Source: Rhodanobacter sp. B05 | Lineage (GTDB): Bacteria > Pseudomonadota > Gammaproteobacteria > Xanthomonadales > Rhodanobacteraceae | DNA length: 64,000 nt | Assembly (NCBI RefSeq): GCF_002001085.1 | Contig: NZ_MUNU01000019.1 | Span: 124,001 to 188,000, forward strand | Direction of reading: 5' to 3' | In this document: positions 39,202 to 48,697 of the stretch, piece by piece | Numbering within the stretch: position 1 is the first letter of the stretch | How the letters are laid out: every line of letters begins with the position of its first letter | Made by a program: the position numbers and the translations under genes | The notes under the pieces: generated by a model | What the model was told of the DNA's origin: nothing | Databases searched by the model: none | What the model saw: only the letters and a program-made list of their open reading frames with translations

Positions 39202-40518
39202 ATGAGTACATCGACTCCTCTCGCAAAACGCATCCTCTGGGGCCTGGTGATCGGCGTGGTCGCGGCCGTGGCCACGCTTGGCATCGGCCAGTGGCATCCG
39301 CCCACGCTGGCGCTGATGCAGAAGATCTCCGCCGCGGTATTCGACCCGTTCGGGCAGATCTTCCTGCGCATGCTGTTCTTCGTGGTGATCCCGCTGGTGT
39401 TCACCTCGCTGGCCTCCGGCGTAGCCCAGCTCGGCCGGCTCGACCGTCTCGGTCCGCTGGCCGGGCGCACGTTCGCGCTGTTTTTCGCCAACATGCTGAT
39501 CGCCGTGGCGATTGGCCTGGTGATGATGAATACGGTACAGCCGGGCCATCATCTGGACCAGCAGGCGCGCACCCAGCTGATGCAGGAATACGGCAGCAGC
39601 GCGCAGCAGTCGATCGACCGGAAGGCGGCCCAGCCCAGCATGAGTTTCCACACGCTGGTGGAGATGTTCATGCCGCGCAATCTGCTCGGCGCCGTGGCCG
39701 GCCCCAGCCGTGACGCGCTGGGCGACGTGCTGCCGCTGATCCTGTTCGCGATCCTGGTCGGCGCGGCCGCCACCCAGTTGCGCGAGAAAGAGCGCAAGCG
39801 GGTGCAGATGGCGCTGGACACGATCACCGACCTGATGACGAAGATCGTCGGCTTTGCGCTGCAACTGGCGCCGTACGCGGTGCCGGCGATGATCTACAGC
39901 GTGATCGTCAAGGTCGGCGTGGACGTGCTGCTGGCGCTGTCGGTGTTCGTGGTCGGCTGCAGTGTGGCACTGGCGCTGCACCTGTTCGGCACCATGTCGT
40001 TGTGGTTGCGCTTCCTCGCCGGCCGCTCGCCGCTGCCCTATTTCCGGCAGATCCGGCCGCTGCTGATCACCGCGTTCTCGACCAGCTCCAGCAATGCCTG
40101 CCTGCCCGCCTCGCTGGCGGTGGCGCACGATGAACTCAAACTCGCGCCCAGCACCGCCGGCTTCGTGCTGCCACTGGGCGCGACCATGAACATGAGCGGC
40201 ACCGCCCTGTTCGAGGGTTGCGTGGTGCTGTTCGTGGCGCAGGCGTTCGGCGTGGAACTTACCCTGAGCCACCAGGCCATCCTGATGCTGCTGTCGGTGC
40301 TCAGTGCGGTTGCCGTGGCCGGCATCCCGGGTGGCTCGCTGCCGATGATCGCCGGCCTGCTGGCGACTTTCGGCATCCCGCCGGAAGGCATCGGCATCGT
40401 CATCGGCGTCGATCGCATCCTCGACATGATGCGCACCACGGTGAACGTGGGCAGCGACATCATCACCGCCACGGTGGTCGATCACCAGTTGCGCGGCCGC
40501 CTCGCGGCCGCGCCGTAA
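39202..40518 (+). CDS. Dicarboxylate/amino acid:cation symporter (DAACS, GltP/DctA family)
   Basis: A 438-residue inner-membrane symporter for dicarboxylates or acidic amino acids. It has about eight transmembrane helices plus two re-entrant hairpins. The first hairpin contains the serine-rich TAFSTSSSNACLP and the second TMNMSGTALFEG; the following LSAVAVAGIPGGSLPMI is the substrate/ion region. It is transcribed divergently from prpB. The substrate cannot be told from sequence alone; succinate from the methylcitrate cycle would be a reasonable link but is inference. Confidence 0.92.
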   Translation: MSTSTPLAKRILWGLVIGVVAAVATLGIGQWHPPTLALMQKISAAVFDPFGQIFLRMLFFVVIPLVFTSLASGVAQLGRLDRLGPLAGRTFALFFANMLIAVAIGLVMMNTVQPGHHLDQQARTQLMQEYGSSAQQSIDRKAAQPSMSFHTLVEMFMPRNLLGAVAGPSRDALGDVLPLILFAILVGAAATQLREKERKRVQMALDTITDLMTKIVGFALQLAPYAVPAMIYSVIVKVGVDVLLALSVFVVGCSVALALHLFGTMSLWLRFLAGRSPLPYFRQIRPLLITAFSTSSSNACLPASLAVAHDELKLAPSTAGFVLPLGATMNMSGTALFEGCVVLFVAQAFGVELTLSHQAILMLLSVLSAVAVAGIPGGSLPMIAGLLATFGIPPEGIGIVIGVDRILDMMRTTVNVGSDIITATVVDHQLRGRLAAAP

Positions 40519-40599
40519 CCTCGCGCATCGCGACACCGGCCGATGGGGCTTGAAGCCGCCCCGTCCGACCTTGCATGTGGGTCGCCAGGCGATAGTCAA

Positions 40600-40657
40600 A
40601 ACAAATCGAACCTATGTCAACAATCAATTAGATTAATGGTCTAGGAAACCGTAACAT
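40600..40657 (+). promoter_or_regulatory. ahpC promoter with a possible OxyR site
   Basis: TTAGAT (40628-40633) and TAACAT (40652-40657) with an 18-base spacer form a plausible promoter 40 bases before ahpC. Just upstream the arrangement ACAA-N7-CTAT-N7-ATCA-N7-TAAT matches the OxyR tetramer pattern ATAG-N7-CTAT-N7-ATAG-N7-CTAT at about 10 of 16 bases, with one perfect element (CTAT, 40612-40615). The AT-rich block stands out from the GC-rich surroundings. Confidence 0.45.
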
Positions 40658-40697
40658 CTGTTTTATCCTTTCAACCAACCACGGGAAGCAAGCAAAG

Positions 40698-41261
40698 ATG
40701 TCCCTGATCAATACCGAAGTGAAACCGTTCAAGGCCCAGGCTCTCAAGGTCGGCCAGTTCATCGAAGTCACCGACGCCGACCTGAAGGGCAAGTGGTCCG
40801 TCGTGTTCTTCTACCCGGCCGACTTCACCTTCGTCTGCCCGACCGAGCTCGAGGACCTGGCTGACAACTATGCCGAATTCCAGAAGCTGGGCGTCGAGAT
40901 CTACTCAGTCTCCACCGATACCCATTTCGCCCACAAGGCGTGGCACGACACTTCGGACGCGGTAAAGAAGATCAACTACACCATGGTCGGCGATCCGACC
41001 GGCACGATCAGCCGCAACTTCGAGGTAATGATCGAGGAAGCGGGCCTGGCCGATCGCGGCACCTTCGTGATCGATCCGGCGGGCAAGATCCAGATCGTCG
41101 AGATTACTGCCGGCGGCATCGGCCGTGACGCCAAGGAGCTGCTGCGCAAGGTCAAGGCTGCTCAGTACGTCGCCTCCCATCCGGGTGAAGTCTGCCCGGC
41201 CAAGTGGAAGGAAGGCGAGAAGACCCTGGCGCCGTCGCTGGACCTGGTCGGCAAGATCTAA
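40698..41261 (+). CDS. ahpC: Alkyl hydroperoxide reductase subunit C (2-Cys peroxiredoxin)
   Basis: AhpC reduces hydrogen peroxide and organic hydroperoxides. The 187-residue protein has the peroxidatic cysteine Cys47 in FTFVCPTE and the resolving cysteine Cys166 in EVCPAKW, exactly as in E. coli Ahp[13 protein letters not shown] is also conserved. The downstream ahpF recycles it. A perfect hairpin after the stop separates the two genes. Confidence 0.98.
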   Translation: MSLINTEVKPFKAQALKVGQFIEVTDADLKGKWSVVFFYPADFTFVCPTELEDLADNYAEFQKLGVEIYSVSTDTHFAHKAWHDTSDAVKKINYTMVGDPTGTISRNFEVMIEEAGLADRGTFVIDPAGKIQIVEITAGGIGRDAKELLRKVKAAQYVASHPGEVCPAKWKEGEKTLAPSLDLVGKI

Positions 41262-41284
41262 GCAGTACCGCGCGCCATGCGCCA

Positions 41285-41309
41285 CGGACCCGGAGTTCTT
41301 CCGGGTCCG
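41285..41309 (+). terminator. Perfect hairpin between ahpC and ahpF (attenuator)
   Basis: CGGACCCGGA and its exact complement (41300-41309) form a 10-pair stem with a 5-base loop. No U tract follows, so ahpF is probably read through at a lower level, the usual need for excess AhpC over AhpF. Confidence 0.6.
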
Positions 41310-41401
41310 CACTACCGAAACACAGCGCCATGTCGACGCCCGGGTCCGCCCGGGTGCTCGCCACGCGCACCCTGAAGAAACCCATCGACGGAGCTACACC
41401 C

Positions 41402-43000
41402 ATGTTGGATGCCAATCTCACCACCCAGTTGAAGGCCTATCTCGAAAAGGTCACGCAGCCGATCGAGATCGTTGCGTCCCTGGACGACAGCGCCAAATCC
41501 CTTGAGTTGAACGAGCTGCTTGAGCAAATCGCCGCGCTGTCCGAGCGGATCAGCCTGGTGCGCCACGACGACGAAGAACGCAAGCCATCCTTCGCGATCA
41601 ACCGCGTCGGCAGCGACATCGGCGTGCGCTTCGCCGGCATTCCGATGGGCCATGAATTCACTTCACTCGTGCTCGCCCTGCTGCAGGTCGGCGGACATCC
41701 GTCCAAGACCGCGGCAGACGTGATCGAGCAAGTGCGGAACCTCGACGGCGACTATCGCTTCGAAACCTACTTTTCGCTGTCCTGCCAGAACTGCCCCGAC
41801 GTGGTGCAGGCGTTGAACCTGATGAGCGTGCTGAACCCGAAGATCCGGCACGTCGCCATCGACGGCGCGCTGTACCAGGACGAAGTCGATGCGCGCCAGG
41901 TGATGTCGGTGCCGACCGTGTTCCTCAACGGCGAGGTGTTCGACCAGGGCCGCATGAGCCTGGAACAGATCCTGGCCAGGCTCGACACCGGCGCTGCCCA
42001 GCGCGAAGCCGAGAAGCTCAAGACCAGGGACGCGTTCGATGTGCTCGTCGTCGGCGGTGGCCCGGCCGGTTCGGCGGCCGCGATCTATGCCGCACGCAAG
42101 GGCATCCGCACCGGCGTGGCGGCCGAACGATTCGGCGGCCAGGTGCTGGACACCATGGCGATCGAGAACTTCGTCTCCGTCTCGCATACTGAAGGCCCGA
42201 AGCTCGCCACCGCGCTGGAGCAGCACGTCAAGGATTATGACGTCGACGTCATGAACCTGCAGCGCGCCGAGAAGCTGCTGCCGGCGACGGAAGCCGGTGG
42301 CCTGATCGAAGTGCAGCTCGCCAACGGCGCCACGCTGAAGTCGAAGACCGTGATCCTGTCCACTGGCGCGCGCTGGCGGCAAATGAACGTGCCTGGCGAA
42401 GATCTGTACCGCAACAAGGGCGTGGCTTATTGCCCGCATTGCGACGGGCCGCTGTTCAAGGGCAAGCGTGTAGCGGTGATCGGCGGCGGCAACTCCGGCG
42501 TCGAGGCGGCGATCGACCTGGCCGGCATCACCAGCCACGTCACCCTGCTCGAGTTCGACAGCAAGCTGCGCGCGGACGAAGTCCTGCAGCGCAAGCTGCG
42601 CAGCCTGCCGAACGTCGACATCATCGTCGGCGCGCAGAGCACCGAAGTGCTGGGCGACGGCCAGAAGGTCAACGGCCTCGTCTACAAGGATCGCGTCGAC
42701 GGCGTCATGCACAGCATCGATCTGGAAGGCATCTTCGTGCAGATCGGCCTGCTGCCGAATACCGAGTGGCTGAAGGGCACGCTGGAACTGTCACCCCGCG
42801 GCGAGATCGTCATCGACGAGCGCGGCCAGACCTCGCTGCCCGGCGTGTTCGCCGCCGGCGATGCCACCACGGTGCCGTACAAGCAGATCGTGATCGCGAT
42901 GGGCGCCGGTTCCACCGCCGCCTTGAGCGCGTTCGACCACATCATCCGCAGCCCGCTGCCCTCGAACGCAACGGCCGAACCCGAAGCCGAGGCAGCCTGA
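41402..43000 (+). CDS. ahpF: Alkyl hydroperoxide reductase subunit F
   Basis: AhpF is the NADH-dependent flavoprotein that reduces AhpC. It is 532 residues, starting [17 protein letters not shown]. An N-terminal tandem thioredoxin-fold domain carries a CxxC at SLSCQNCPD (about residues 127-130). The FAD domain has [16 protein letters not shown]. The second redox-active pair is in [10 protein letters not shown] (about 344-347), followed by NADH-binding [12 protein letters not shown] and FVQIGL...[10 protein letters not shown]. The start at 41402 is chosen; a frame to 41204 lies inside ahpC. Confidence 0.97.
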   Translation: MLDANLTTQLKAYLEKVTQPIEIVASLDDSAKSLELNELLEQIAALSERISLVRHDDEERKPSFAINRVGSDIGVRFAGIPMGHEFTSLVLALLQVGGHPSKTAADVIEQVRNLDGDYRFETYFSLSCQNCPDVVQALNLMSVLNPKIRHVAIDGALYQDEVDARQVMSVPTVFLNGEVFDQGRMSLEQILARLDTGAAQREAEKLKTRDAFDVLVVGGGPAGSAAAIYAARKGIRTGVAAERFGGQVLDTMAIENFVSVSHTEGPKLATALEQHVKDYDVDVMNLQRAEKLLPATEAGGLIEVQLANGATLKSKTVILSTGARWRQMNVPGEDLYRNKGVAYCPHCDGPLFKGKRVAVIGGGNSGVEAAIDLAGITSHVTLLEFDSKLRADEVLQRKLRSLPNVDIIVGAQSTEVLGDGQKVNGLVYKDRVDGVMHSIDLEGIFVQIGLLPNTEWLKGTLELSPRGEIVIDERGQTSLPGVFAAGDATTVPYKQIVIAMGAGSTAALSAFDHIIRSPLPSNATAEPEAEAA

Positions 43001-43101
43001 CCTCATGACCATGACAGCAAGCGACAGTCGCCGCGAAGCCGCCATGCTGGTCGGTTATGCTTCGACTCCCGCTATCGGATAGTTTGCCCAAGCTGCGAGA
43101 C

Positions 43102-43926
43102 ATGACCCCGCTGCAGCAATTCATCGAAGCCCATCAACGCCTGTTCGTGCTGACCGGTGCCGGCTGCAGCACCGACTCCGGCATCCCGGACTACCGGGAC
43201 CGCGAAGGCGAATGGAAGCGCGCGCCGCCCGTGACATTCCAGGCCTTCATGCACGAGGCGGCGACGCGCCAGCGCTATTGGGCACGCAGCCTGATCGGAT
43301 GGCCGCAGTTTGGCCGGGCCTTGCCGAACACGGCACACCACGCACTGGCGCAACTGGAGCGGCGCGGGCAAGTCGAGCGACTGGTCACCCAGAACGTCGA
43401 CCGCCTGCACCAGCGCGCCGGCAGCGAGCGGGTCGTCGATCTGCACGGCCGGCTCGATGAAGTGCGCTGCATGACCTGCGACTGGCGCTCCGCCCGCGAC
43501 GATTTCCAGCAGCACCTGGTCGAACGTAATCCGGCCTGGCAGCAGCTCGATGCCACTGCCGCCCCCGATGGCGACGCCGACCTTGAAGGCCAGGACTTCG
43601 ACCGGTTTGACGTGCCCATGTGCCCGCGCTGTGGCGGCATCGTGAAGCCGGACGTGGTGTTCTTCGGCGAAGGTGTGCCACGCGAACGGGTGGATGCGGC
43701 CACGCAGGCCTGGCAGGCGGCCGACGCCGTGCTGGTGGTCGGTTCCTCGCTGATGGTCTATTCCGGCTACCGCTTCGTGCGCGCGGCGGCGCAAGCCTGC
43801 AAGCCGGTGGCTGCGCTGACCCTGGGGCGCACCCGTGCCGACCCGCTGCTCAGCCTGAAGATCGACGCCCGTTGCAGCGACGCCCTGGCCTTCGTGCTGA
43901 GGCCCGAGCCGTTGTTCGCACACTGA
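43102..43926 (+). CDS. Sir2-family NAD-dependent protein deacylase
   Basis: A sirtuin of 274 residues that removes acyl groups from lysines using NAD+. It has the NAD-binding GAGCSTDSGIPDYRD at residues 20-34 of the chosen frame and TQNVDRLHQRAGS. The catalytic histidine is in LHGRLDEVRC. Four zinc cysteines are in CMTC and CPRCGG, and the second NAD segment is VGSSLMVYSG. It resembles bacterial class II (SIRT4-like) members. ATG 43057 would add 15 residues. Its stop touches the beta-lactamase stop with no gap. Confidence 0.93.
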   Translation: MTPLQQFIEAHQRLFVLTGAGCSTDSGIPDYRDREGEWKRAPPVTFQAFMHEAATRQRYWARSLIGWPQFGRALPNTAHHALAQLERRGQVERLVTQNVDRLHQRAGSERVVDLHGRLDEVRCMTCDWRSARDDFQQHLVERNPAWQQLDATAAPDGDADLEGQDFDRFDVPMCPRCGGIVKPDVVFFGEGVPRERVDAATQAWQAADAVLVVGSSLMVYSGYRFVRAAAQACKPVAALTLGRTRADPLLSLKIDARCSDALAFVLRPEPLFAH

Positions 43927-44799
43927 TCAGATCGACGCGGCGATGCGCCCGACTTCAGCCAGCACTGCGCCACGCTGCTGACCGTCTGCCGACGAGCCCG
44001 CGTAATACGCCGTCACCAGGATCGGCTTGCGGTGGGGTGGCCAGAAGATCGCCACGTCATTGCTTTCGCCATGGGCGCCGCTGCCGGTCTTGTCGCCGGC
44101 CTGCCAGTCGGCAGGAATGCCGGCACGCAGCTTGTCGGTGCCGGTGGTGCACGCGCGCAGCCAGCCGATCAACCGTGTCCGCGAGGCTTCCGTCAGCACA
44201 TGCCCAAGCAACAGCCGCTGCAAGGTATCCAGCATCGCGTTCGGCGTGGTGGTGTCGCGTATTTCGCCGGGGCCGCCCTCGTTGAGTTCGGGCTCGATGC
44301 GGTCGAGTCGCGTCACCGGATCGCCCAGACTTCGCACAAAGCGGGTCACGGCAGCTGGTCCGCCCAGGCTGGCCAGCAAGAGGTTCGCAGCGGTGTTGTC
44401 GCTCAGCGTGATCGCCGCCGCGCACAACCCAGCCACCGTCATGCCCGGCGCACCAACCTGTTGCCGGGTCACCGGCGCATAGTCCAGCAAGACATCCCGG
44501 CCAAACACGATGCGCCGGTCCAGCTTTTCCCCACCCGCGTCGACCCGCGCCAGCACCGCCGCCACGGCCAGCACCTTGAACGTGCTGCACAACAGAAAGC
44601 GTTCGTCGCCACGCTGCGCGACCCGACGGCCGGTGCCGGTGTCGAGCACGGCCACGCCGAGGCGCCCGCCATGCCGACGTTGCAGCGCGGCCAGCCTCGC
44701 CTCGGCTCCCACGCCTTCCGTGGCGTGCGAAACCAGCGGATGCAGGAACCATGCGGACGCCCCGAACAGGCCGTTCTTGAGCAGGTTTCGACGATTCAT
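43927..44799 (-). CDS. Class A beta-lactamase with Tat-like signal
   Basis: A serine beta-lactamase of 290 residues that would hydrolyse penicillins and probably some cephalosporins. The catalytic Ser72-x-x-Lys75 is in CSTFK, the SDN loop is Ser133-Asp-Asn135, the general-base Glu169 (Ambler 166) is in EPELN, and Lys237-Thr-Gly239 is KTG. The N-terminus, NRRNLLKNG before a hydrophobic stretch, resembles a twin-arginine signal, as in Xanthomonad L2-type enzymes. It is chromosomal, with ordinary neighbours and no mobile elements nearby, so probably intrinsic. No AmpR regulator is adjacent. Confidence 0.92.
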   Translation of the reverse strand: MNRRNLLKNGLFGASAWFLHPLVSHATEGVGAEARLAALQRRHGGRLGVAVLDTGTGRRVAQRGDERFLLCSTFKVLAVAAVLARVDAGGEKLDRRIVFGRDVLLDYAPVTRQQVGAPGMTVAGLCAAAITLSDNTAANLLLASLGGPAAVTRFVRSLGDPVTRLDRIEPELNEGGPGEIRDTTTPNAMLDTLQRLLLGHVLTEASRTRLIGWLRACTTGTDKLRAGIPADWQAGDKTGSGAHGESNDVAIFWPPHRKPILVTAYYAGSSADGQQRGAVLAEVGRIAASI

Positions 44800-45043
44800 G
44801 CGGCTACCTCGGGGGCTGTTGTCGCGGATCAGTGCACGTGCATGCTGAGCGGTCCATGCTGGCCGTCGATGCGGGCAATCCGCGGCATGATGCATGGCCA
44901 TTTCATGGCAAACGGACACAGCCGCAACTCCGCCCGATGCGGGCCCTCGCAGGTAACCTTGCGTCGGCTGCAGCGAACTCCATGTATACCGCGTCGCCCG
45001 CAAGCCTGGGCGAACGCTTCCGACCATCACCTCGGAGACAATC

Positions 45044-45508
45044 ATGTCGAACTACCGCAAGACCCCCGAAGCGCTTGCCCGGCTCACGCCCGAGCAGTAC
45101 CGCGTTACCCAGGATGCCGCCACCGAACGGCCATTCGACAATCTCTACAACGCGAACAAGGCGGCAGGCCTTTATGTCGACATCGTCTCTGGCGAACCGT
45201 TGTTCACCTCCGTCGACAAGTTCGAGAGCGGTTGCGGCTGGCCCAGCTTCACCCGCCCACTGCAGAACGAGCACGTCATCGAGAAGCACGACCGCAGCCA
45301 CGGCATGATCCGCACCGAAGTGCGTTCGCGCGATGGCAACAGCCATCTCGGTCATGTCTTCCCGGATGGGCCGCGCGAGTCGGGCGGACTGCGCTATTGC
45401 ATCAATTCCGCCTCGCTGCGCTTCATTCCCATCGACCAGCTCGATAGCGAGGGTTACGGCGAATACCGCAAGCTGTTCGACAACGCACACAAGGAACCCG
45501 CCACATGA
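45044..45508 (+). CDS. msrB: Methionine-R-sulfoxide reductase MsrB
   Basis: MsrB reduces the R-epimer of methionine sulfoxide. The 154-residue protein has the SelR fold with [12 protein letters not shown] and [10 protein letters not shown], and the catalytic Cys119 in [10 protein letters not shown]. The zinc-binding CxxC pairs of many MsrB proteins are absent, so this is the zinc-free type. Its last codons overlap msrA by four bases (ATGA). Confidence 0.97.
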   Translation: MSNYRKTPEALARLTPEQYRVTQDAATERPFDNLYNANKAAGLYVDIVSGEPLFTSVDKFESGCGWPSFTRPLQNEHVIEKHDRSHGMIRTEVRSRDGNSHLGHVFPDGPRESGGLRYCINSASLRFIPIDQLDSEGYGEYRKLFDNAHKEPAT

Positions 45509-46020
45509 ACACCACCAGCGAACGAGCCGTTCTCGCCGGCGGTTGCTTCTGGGGCATGCAGGAACTGATTCGCGCGCAGCCTGGCGTCATCTCCACCCGC
45601 GTGGGCTATGCCGGCGGCGACGTGCCCAACGCGACCTACCGCCACCACGGCAGCCATGCCGAGGCGATCGAAATCGTCTTCGATCCGCAACGAATCAGCT
45701 ACCGCACGCTGCTGGAGTTCTTCTTCCAGATCCACGATCCCAGCACCCCGAACCGGCAGGGCAACGACCGCGGCGCGAGCTATCGCTCGGCCATCTTCCA
45801 TACCAGCGGCGAGCAGAAGCAGGTGGCCGAGGACACCATCGCCGACGTGGACGCATCTGGACTCTGGCCGGGCAAGGTGGTGACCGAACTGGCGCCGGCC
45901 GGCGACTTCTGGGAGGCCGAGCCCGAGCACCAGGACTATCTCCAGCACTACCCGAGCGGCTACACCTGCCATTTCATCCGGCCCGGCTGGGTGCTGCCAC
46001 GACGCCGGCAAACCCCATGA
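45505..46020 (+). CDS. msrA: Methionine-S-sulfoxide reductase MsrA
   Basis: MsrA reduces the S-epimer of methionine sulfoxide. The 171-residue protein has the catalytic Cys14 in GGCFWG and the conserved [21 protein letters not shown] region and the QYRSAIF-like SYRSAIF segment. The C-terminal part has a further cysteine (GYTCHFIRP). The start overlaps the msrB stop. Together with ahpCF this forms an oxidative-damage repair neighbourhood. Confidence 0.97.
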   Translation: MNTTSERAVLAGGCFWGMQELIRAQPGVISTRVGYAGGDVPNATYRHHGSHAEAIEIVFDPQRISYRTLLEFFFQIHDPSTPNRQGNDRGASYRSAIFHTSGEQKQVAEDTIADVDASGLWPGKVVTELAPAGDFWEAEPEHQDYLQHYPSGYTCHFIRPGWVLPRRRQTP

Positions 46021-46025
46021 AAACC

Positions 46026-46050
46026 ATGCTGGCGCGATCCGCGCCAGCAT
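46026..46050. terminator. Perfect inverted repeat between msrA and the convergent TIR gene
   Basis: ATGCTGGCGCG and its exact complement form an 11-pair stem with a 3-base loop (ATC). A short, C- and T-containing tail follows, without a full U tract. It is well placed as a bidirectional terminator for convergent genes. Confidence 0.55.
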
Positions 46051-46086
46051 CTTCAACGACAGCATTCAGGCGGCGGCGCCGAGCCT

Positions 46087-47859
46087 TCACCCGGTCTGCG
46101 TGGCGAGCCGCAATTCGATCGCCTCGATCATGGCCTGGTAGCGCGGATCGCCGCGCAGCAGGTCGAGATCCGGATCGCCCTTGACGTATTCCAGGAAGCT
46201 TTCCGACATATTTTCGAACAACGGGCCGAGCATGTTCAGTGCGGCTTCCTTCTCTTTCAAATGCACGCTCAACGCACACACGAAGTTGTAGCGCATGTTG
46301 AAGTTGTCGGGATCGATCAGCAGCGTGCGCTCCATGCGGGCCTTGGCACGCTCGGCCTCGCCCAAGGTCGCCAGTGCATAGGCACTGTAGGCCGCAACGC
46401 TGGAGTTGTAGGGGTCCTGGGCCAGGGCGGGTTCGGTACGCTGGAGCGCCAGTTGCGCGACCCGGTGAGCGTTGGCGTCATCGCCGACCGCGGTGTAGCA
46501 GGCGATCAACATCATCGCCGAATTGATGTCGACGTCCATCAGCCTGACCGCCTTTTCATAATGGCGAATGGCGTCCCCGTAGCGGTGGAGTTGGTAGCTC
46601 AGGCGACCCGCCGAGCGATTGGCCTCGTAGGATTCCGGATCCAGTTCGAGTGCGCTGGCGACTTCGGTCGCGGCGGTATCGGCCTTGCCATCCTGCAACA
46701 GCACCTGGGCCTTGATCGCATGCGCCTCGGTGAGGCGGGGGTCCAACGCCAGCGCGCGTTCCGCCGCCGCGAGGCTGTCACCCGAATTGCCACCATTCAC
46801 CACGCGCAACTTGTGGTAGCCGACCGCCATCAAGGCCCAGGCCTGGGCATAGCGGGGGTCGATTTCGGTGGCACGCGTGCACAGGCGCACGATCGCCTCC
46901 GCCGAACGCGCCTCCATCTCCTGACCGGTGATATAGCTCTGCCGCGCCATCAGGTAGAGATTGTGCGCTTCCGGACTGTCGGTGCCGCGGCGCACGATCG
47001 CCTGCTTCTCCGCGGGCAGCAGCCGCAGCTTCAGCGCCTTGACGATGGCCTCGGAGATCTCGTCCTGCAGCGCAAAAATGTCATTGGAGTCACGGTCGTA
47101 GCGCTCGGCCCAGACGTGATTGTTGCTGCTGCCGTCGATCAGCTGTGCGTTGATCCGCAACCGGCCGCCGGCCTTGCGCACGCTGCCTTCCAGTACGTGG
47201 CTGACCTTGAGTTCACGTGCGACCTTGGGAATGTCGACGTGCCTGCCCTTGTACATGAAGGCGCTGTTGCGCGAGATGACGCCCAGCGCGGAGACCTTGC
47301 TCAGGTCGGTGATGATGTCCTCGGTGATGCCGTCGCTGAAATACTCCTGTTCCGGATCACCACTCATGTTGGCAAACGGCAGCACGCATATCGTCCAGCG
47401 CGCTGCGTCCTTGTCGACCGACGAAGACGCCGAAGCATCGCCTTGCCTGGTCGGTTGCGCCGCTTGCGTATGCGCGATCATGGTGCCAAGCGCGCGCAGG
47501 AACTCCTGTACCGGTGCACTCGCGGGATCTTCGCCGCAGCCGTCGAGGTCGGTGGTGTGGATGGCGCGAACGTCCAGCGGCAGGCGCGCCTGCTCGAACC
47601 GCACCGGTACAAGGATGCCGCGCTCGGCGGCTTCGCGGGCCTCGCCGCGCACCCAGCGGGAAGCTACCGAGGTCGGGGTCCAGACCACCAGCACGGCCCG
47701 GGCCGCATCGATTTCTGCCTCGATCCGGTCATCGAACTCCTGCCCCGGTGCAATCTCGGGATCCCACCAGACTGACCAGCCTTTCGCCTCGATCGCAGCG
47801 ACCAGCGGCGCAACCCGTTGCTTGTCGCTGCGGGCGTAGGAGACAAAAACGTCAGCCAT
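46087..47859 (-). CDS. TIR domain protein with TolB-like middle domain and TPR repeats
   Basis: A 590-residue cytosolic protein. Residues 1-~110 form a TIR domain (ADVFVSYARSDKQRVAPLV, GWSVWWDPEIAPGQEF). A candidate catalytic glutamate is Glu73 in SRWVRGE; TIR domains with such a residue can be NADases. Residues about 150-260 contain the CVLPFANMSGDPEQEYFSDG signature seen in adenylate-cyclase-linked TPR proteins (a TolB/FlgO-like domain with DPVL-type nucleotide or ligand fold), and the rest is TPR repeats (ALALDPRLTEAHAIKAQVLL). The start at MADVFVSY has GAGGG upstream; a TTG nine bases earlier is possible. The role is unknown. There is no nearby effector suggesting a Thoeris-type defence system. 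Confidence 0.78.
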   Translation of the reverse strand: MADVFVSYARSDKQRVAPLVAAIEAKGWSVWWDPEIAPGQEFDDRIEAEIDAARAVLVVWTPTSVASRWVRGEAREAAERGILVPVRFEQARLPLDVRAIHTTDLDGCGEDPASAPVQEFLRALGTMIAHTQAAQPTRQGDASASSSVDKDAARWTICVLPFANMSGDPEQEYFSDGITEDIITDLSKVSALGVISRNSAFMYKGRHVDIPKVARELKVSHVLEGSVRKAGGRLRINAQLIDGSSNNHVWAERYDRDSNDIFALQDEISEAIVKALKLRLLPAEKQAIVRRGTDSPEAHNLYLMARQSYITGQEMEARSAEAIVRLCTRATEIDPRYAQAWALMAVGYHKLRVVNGGNSGDSLAAAERALALDPRLTEAHAIKAQVLLQDGKADTAATEVASALELDPESYEANRSAGRLSYQLHRYGDAIRHYEKAVRLMDVDINSAMMLIACYTAVGDDANAHRVAQLALQRTEPALAQDPYNSSVAAYSAYALATLGEAERAKARMERTLLIDPDNFNMRYNFVCALSVHLKEKEAALNMLGPLFENMSESFLEYVKGDPDLDLLRGDPRYQAMIEAIELRLATQTG

Positions 47860-48030
47860 GCTGCTCAACCCTCGATGCGAACCGGTCGCACCGCCTCAAG
47901 TTTCAAGCATACCCCCGCGTTGCAGGAGATGCGCGCAATGGCGGCCGGCCATTTCATCGCTCCAAACTGCAGTGACCGGCAGACGACCGCACCATACCCA
48001 GCCGGCGAAACCGGTCGCCCCGACACGAAC

Positions 48031-48624
48031 TCATCCGCCTTCGCCGGCCGCGCCGTGGATCACGCCCTCGATGCGCCGGTCCGGGATCAGCCACAGCAGC
48101 GCGGTCAGCGCATACAGCAGCTGCGCCGCCCACGGCCGCCAGAACGCCAGCACGATGCCCGTCACGTAGAGCACCGGCGAAAGCTTGCCCTTCCAGTCCG
48201 AACCGATCGCCTGCCGCAGCACCGAACCGGCGCCGTCCGCCGCGATCAGGGTCTGCTGAAGAATCCAGTACGCAATCGCCGCCATCAGCAACACCACGCC
48301 ATAGGCCACGGTCGGCGGCGCGGCCAGGTAGCTTTCGCCCATCCAGGCGGTGGTGAACGGGAACAGCGACAGCCAGAACAGCAGATGCAGATTCGCCCAC
48401 AGTGCGGCACCCGACACCCGATGGCAGGGAAACAGCATGTGGTGATGATTGTTCCAGTAGATGCCGACGTAGACGAAACTCAACACGTAACCGAGCAGCA
48501 CCGGGGCAAGCGGCAGCAGGTCACCCAGCGTGTGCCCGGCCGGCACCTTGAGCTCCAGCACCATGATCGTGATGATGATCGCGATGACACCATCGCTGAA
48601 TGCTTCGAGCCTGCCCTTGCCCAT
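48031..48624 (-). CDS. TMEM175 (DUF1211) family potassium channel-like protein
   Basis: A 197-residue protein with about six transmembrane helices. The first helix has the family's RLEAFSDGVIAI signature, which lines the ion pore in bacterial TMEM175 homologues, and the later segments include a conserved NNHHHMLF. Bacterial members conduct potassium without a classical selectivity filter. The gene is divergent from the small membrane protein at 48698. Confidence 0.85.
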   Translation of the reverse strand: MGKGRLEAFSDGVIAIIITIMVLELKVPAGHTLGDLLPLAPVLLGYVLSFVYVGIYWNNHHHMLFPCHRVSGAALWANLHLLFWLSLFPFTTAWMGESYLAAPPTVAYGVVLLMAAIAYWILQQTLIAADGAGSVLRQAIGSDWKGKLSPVLYVTGIVLAFWRPWAAQLLYALTALLWLIPDRRIEGVIHGAAGEGG

Positions 48625-48697
48625 CCGCTACCCTCACCATTTAGTGTTGGTCGACCGATCCCTCGAACACCCGCCCCCTCCCGAACAAGATGGAACC

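Noticed and set aside
39193-40599. A 468-residue minus-strand frame opposite the DAACS symporter
   Set aside because: It is antisense to a clear membrane transporter and mostly Gln/His/Arg, a common shadow composition.
43057-43101. Upstream ATG extension of the sirtuin
   Set aside because: The added residues (MLRLPLSDSLPKLRD) are not part of the sirtuin fold and no better ribosome site is visible there.
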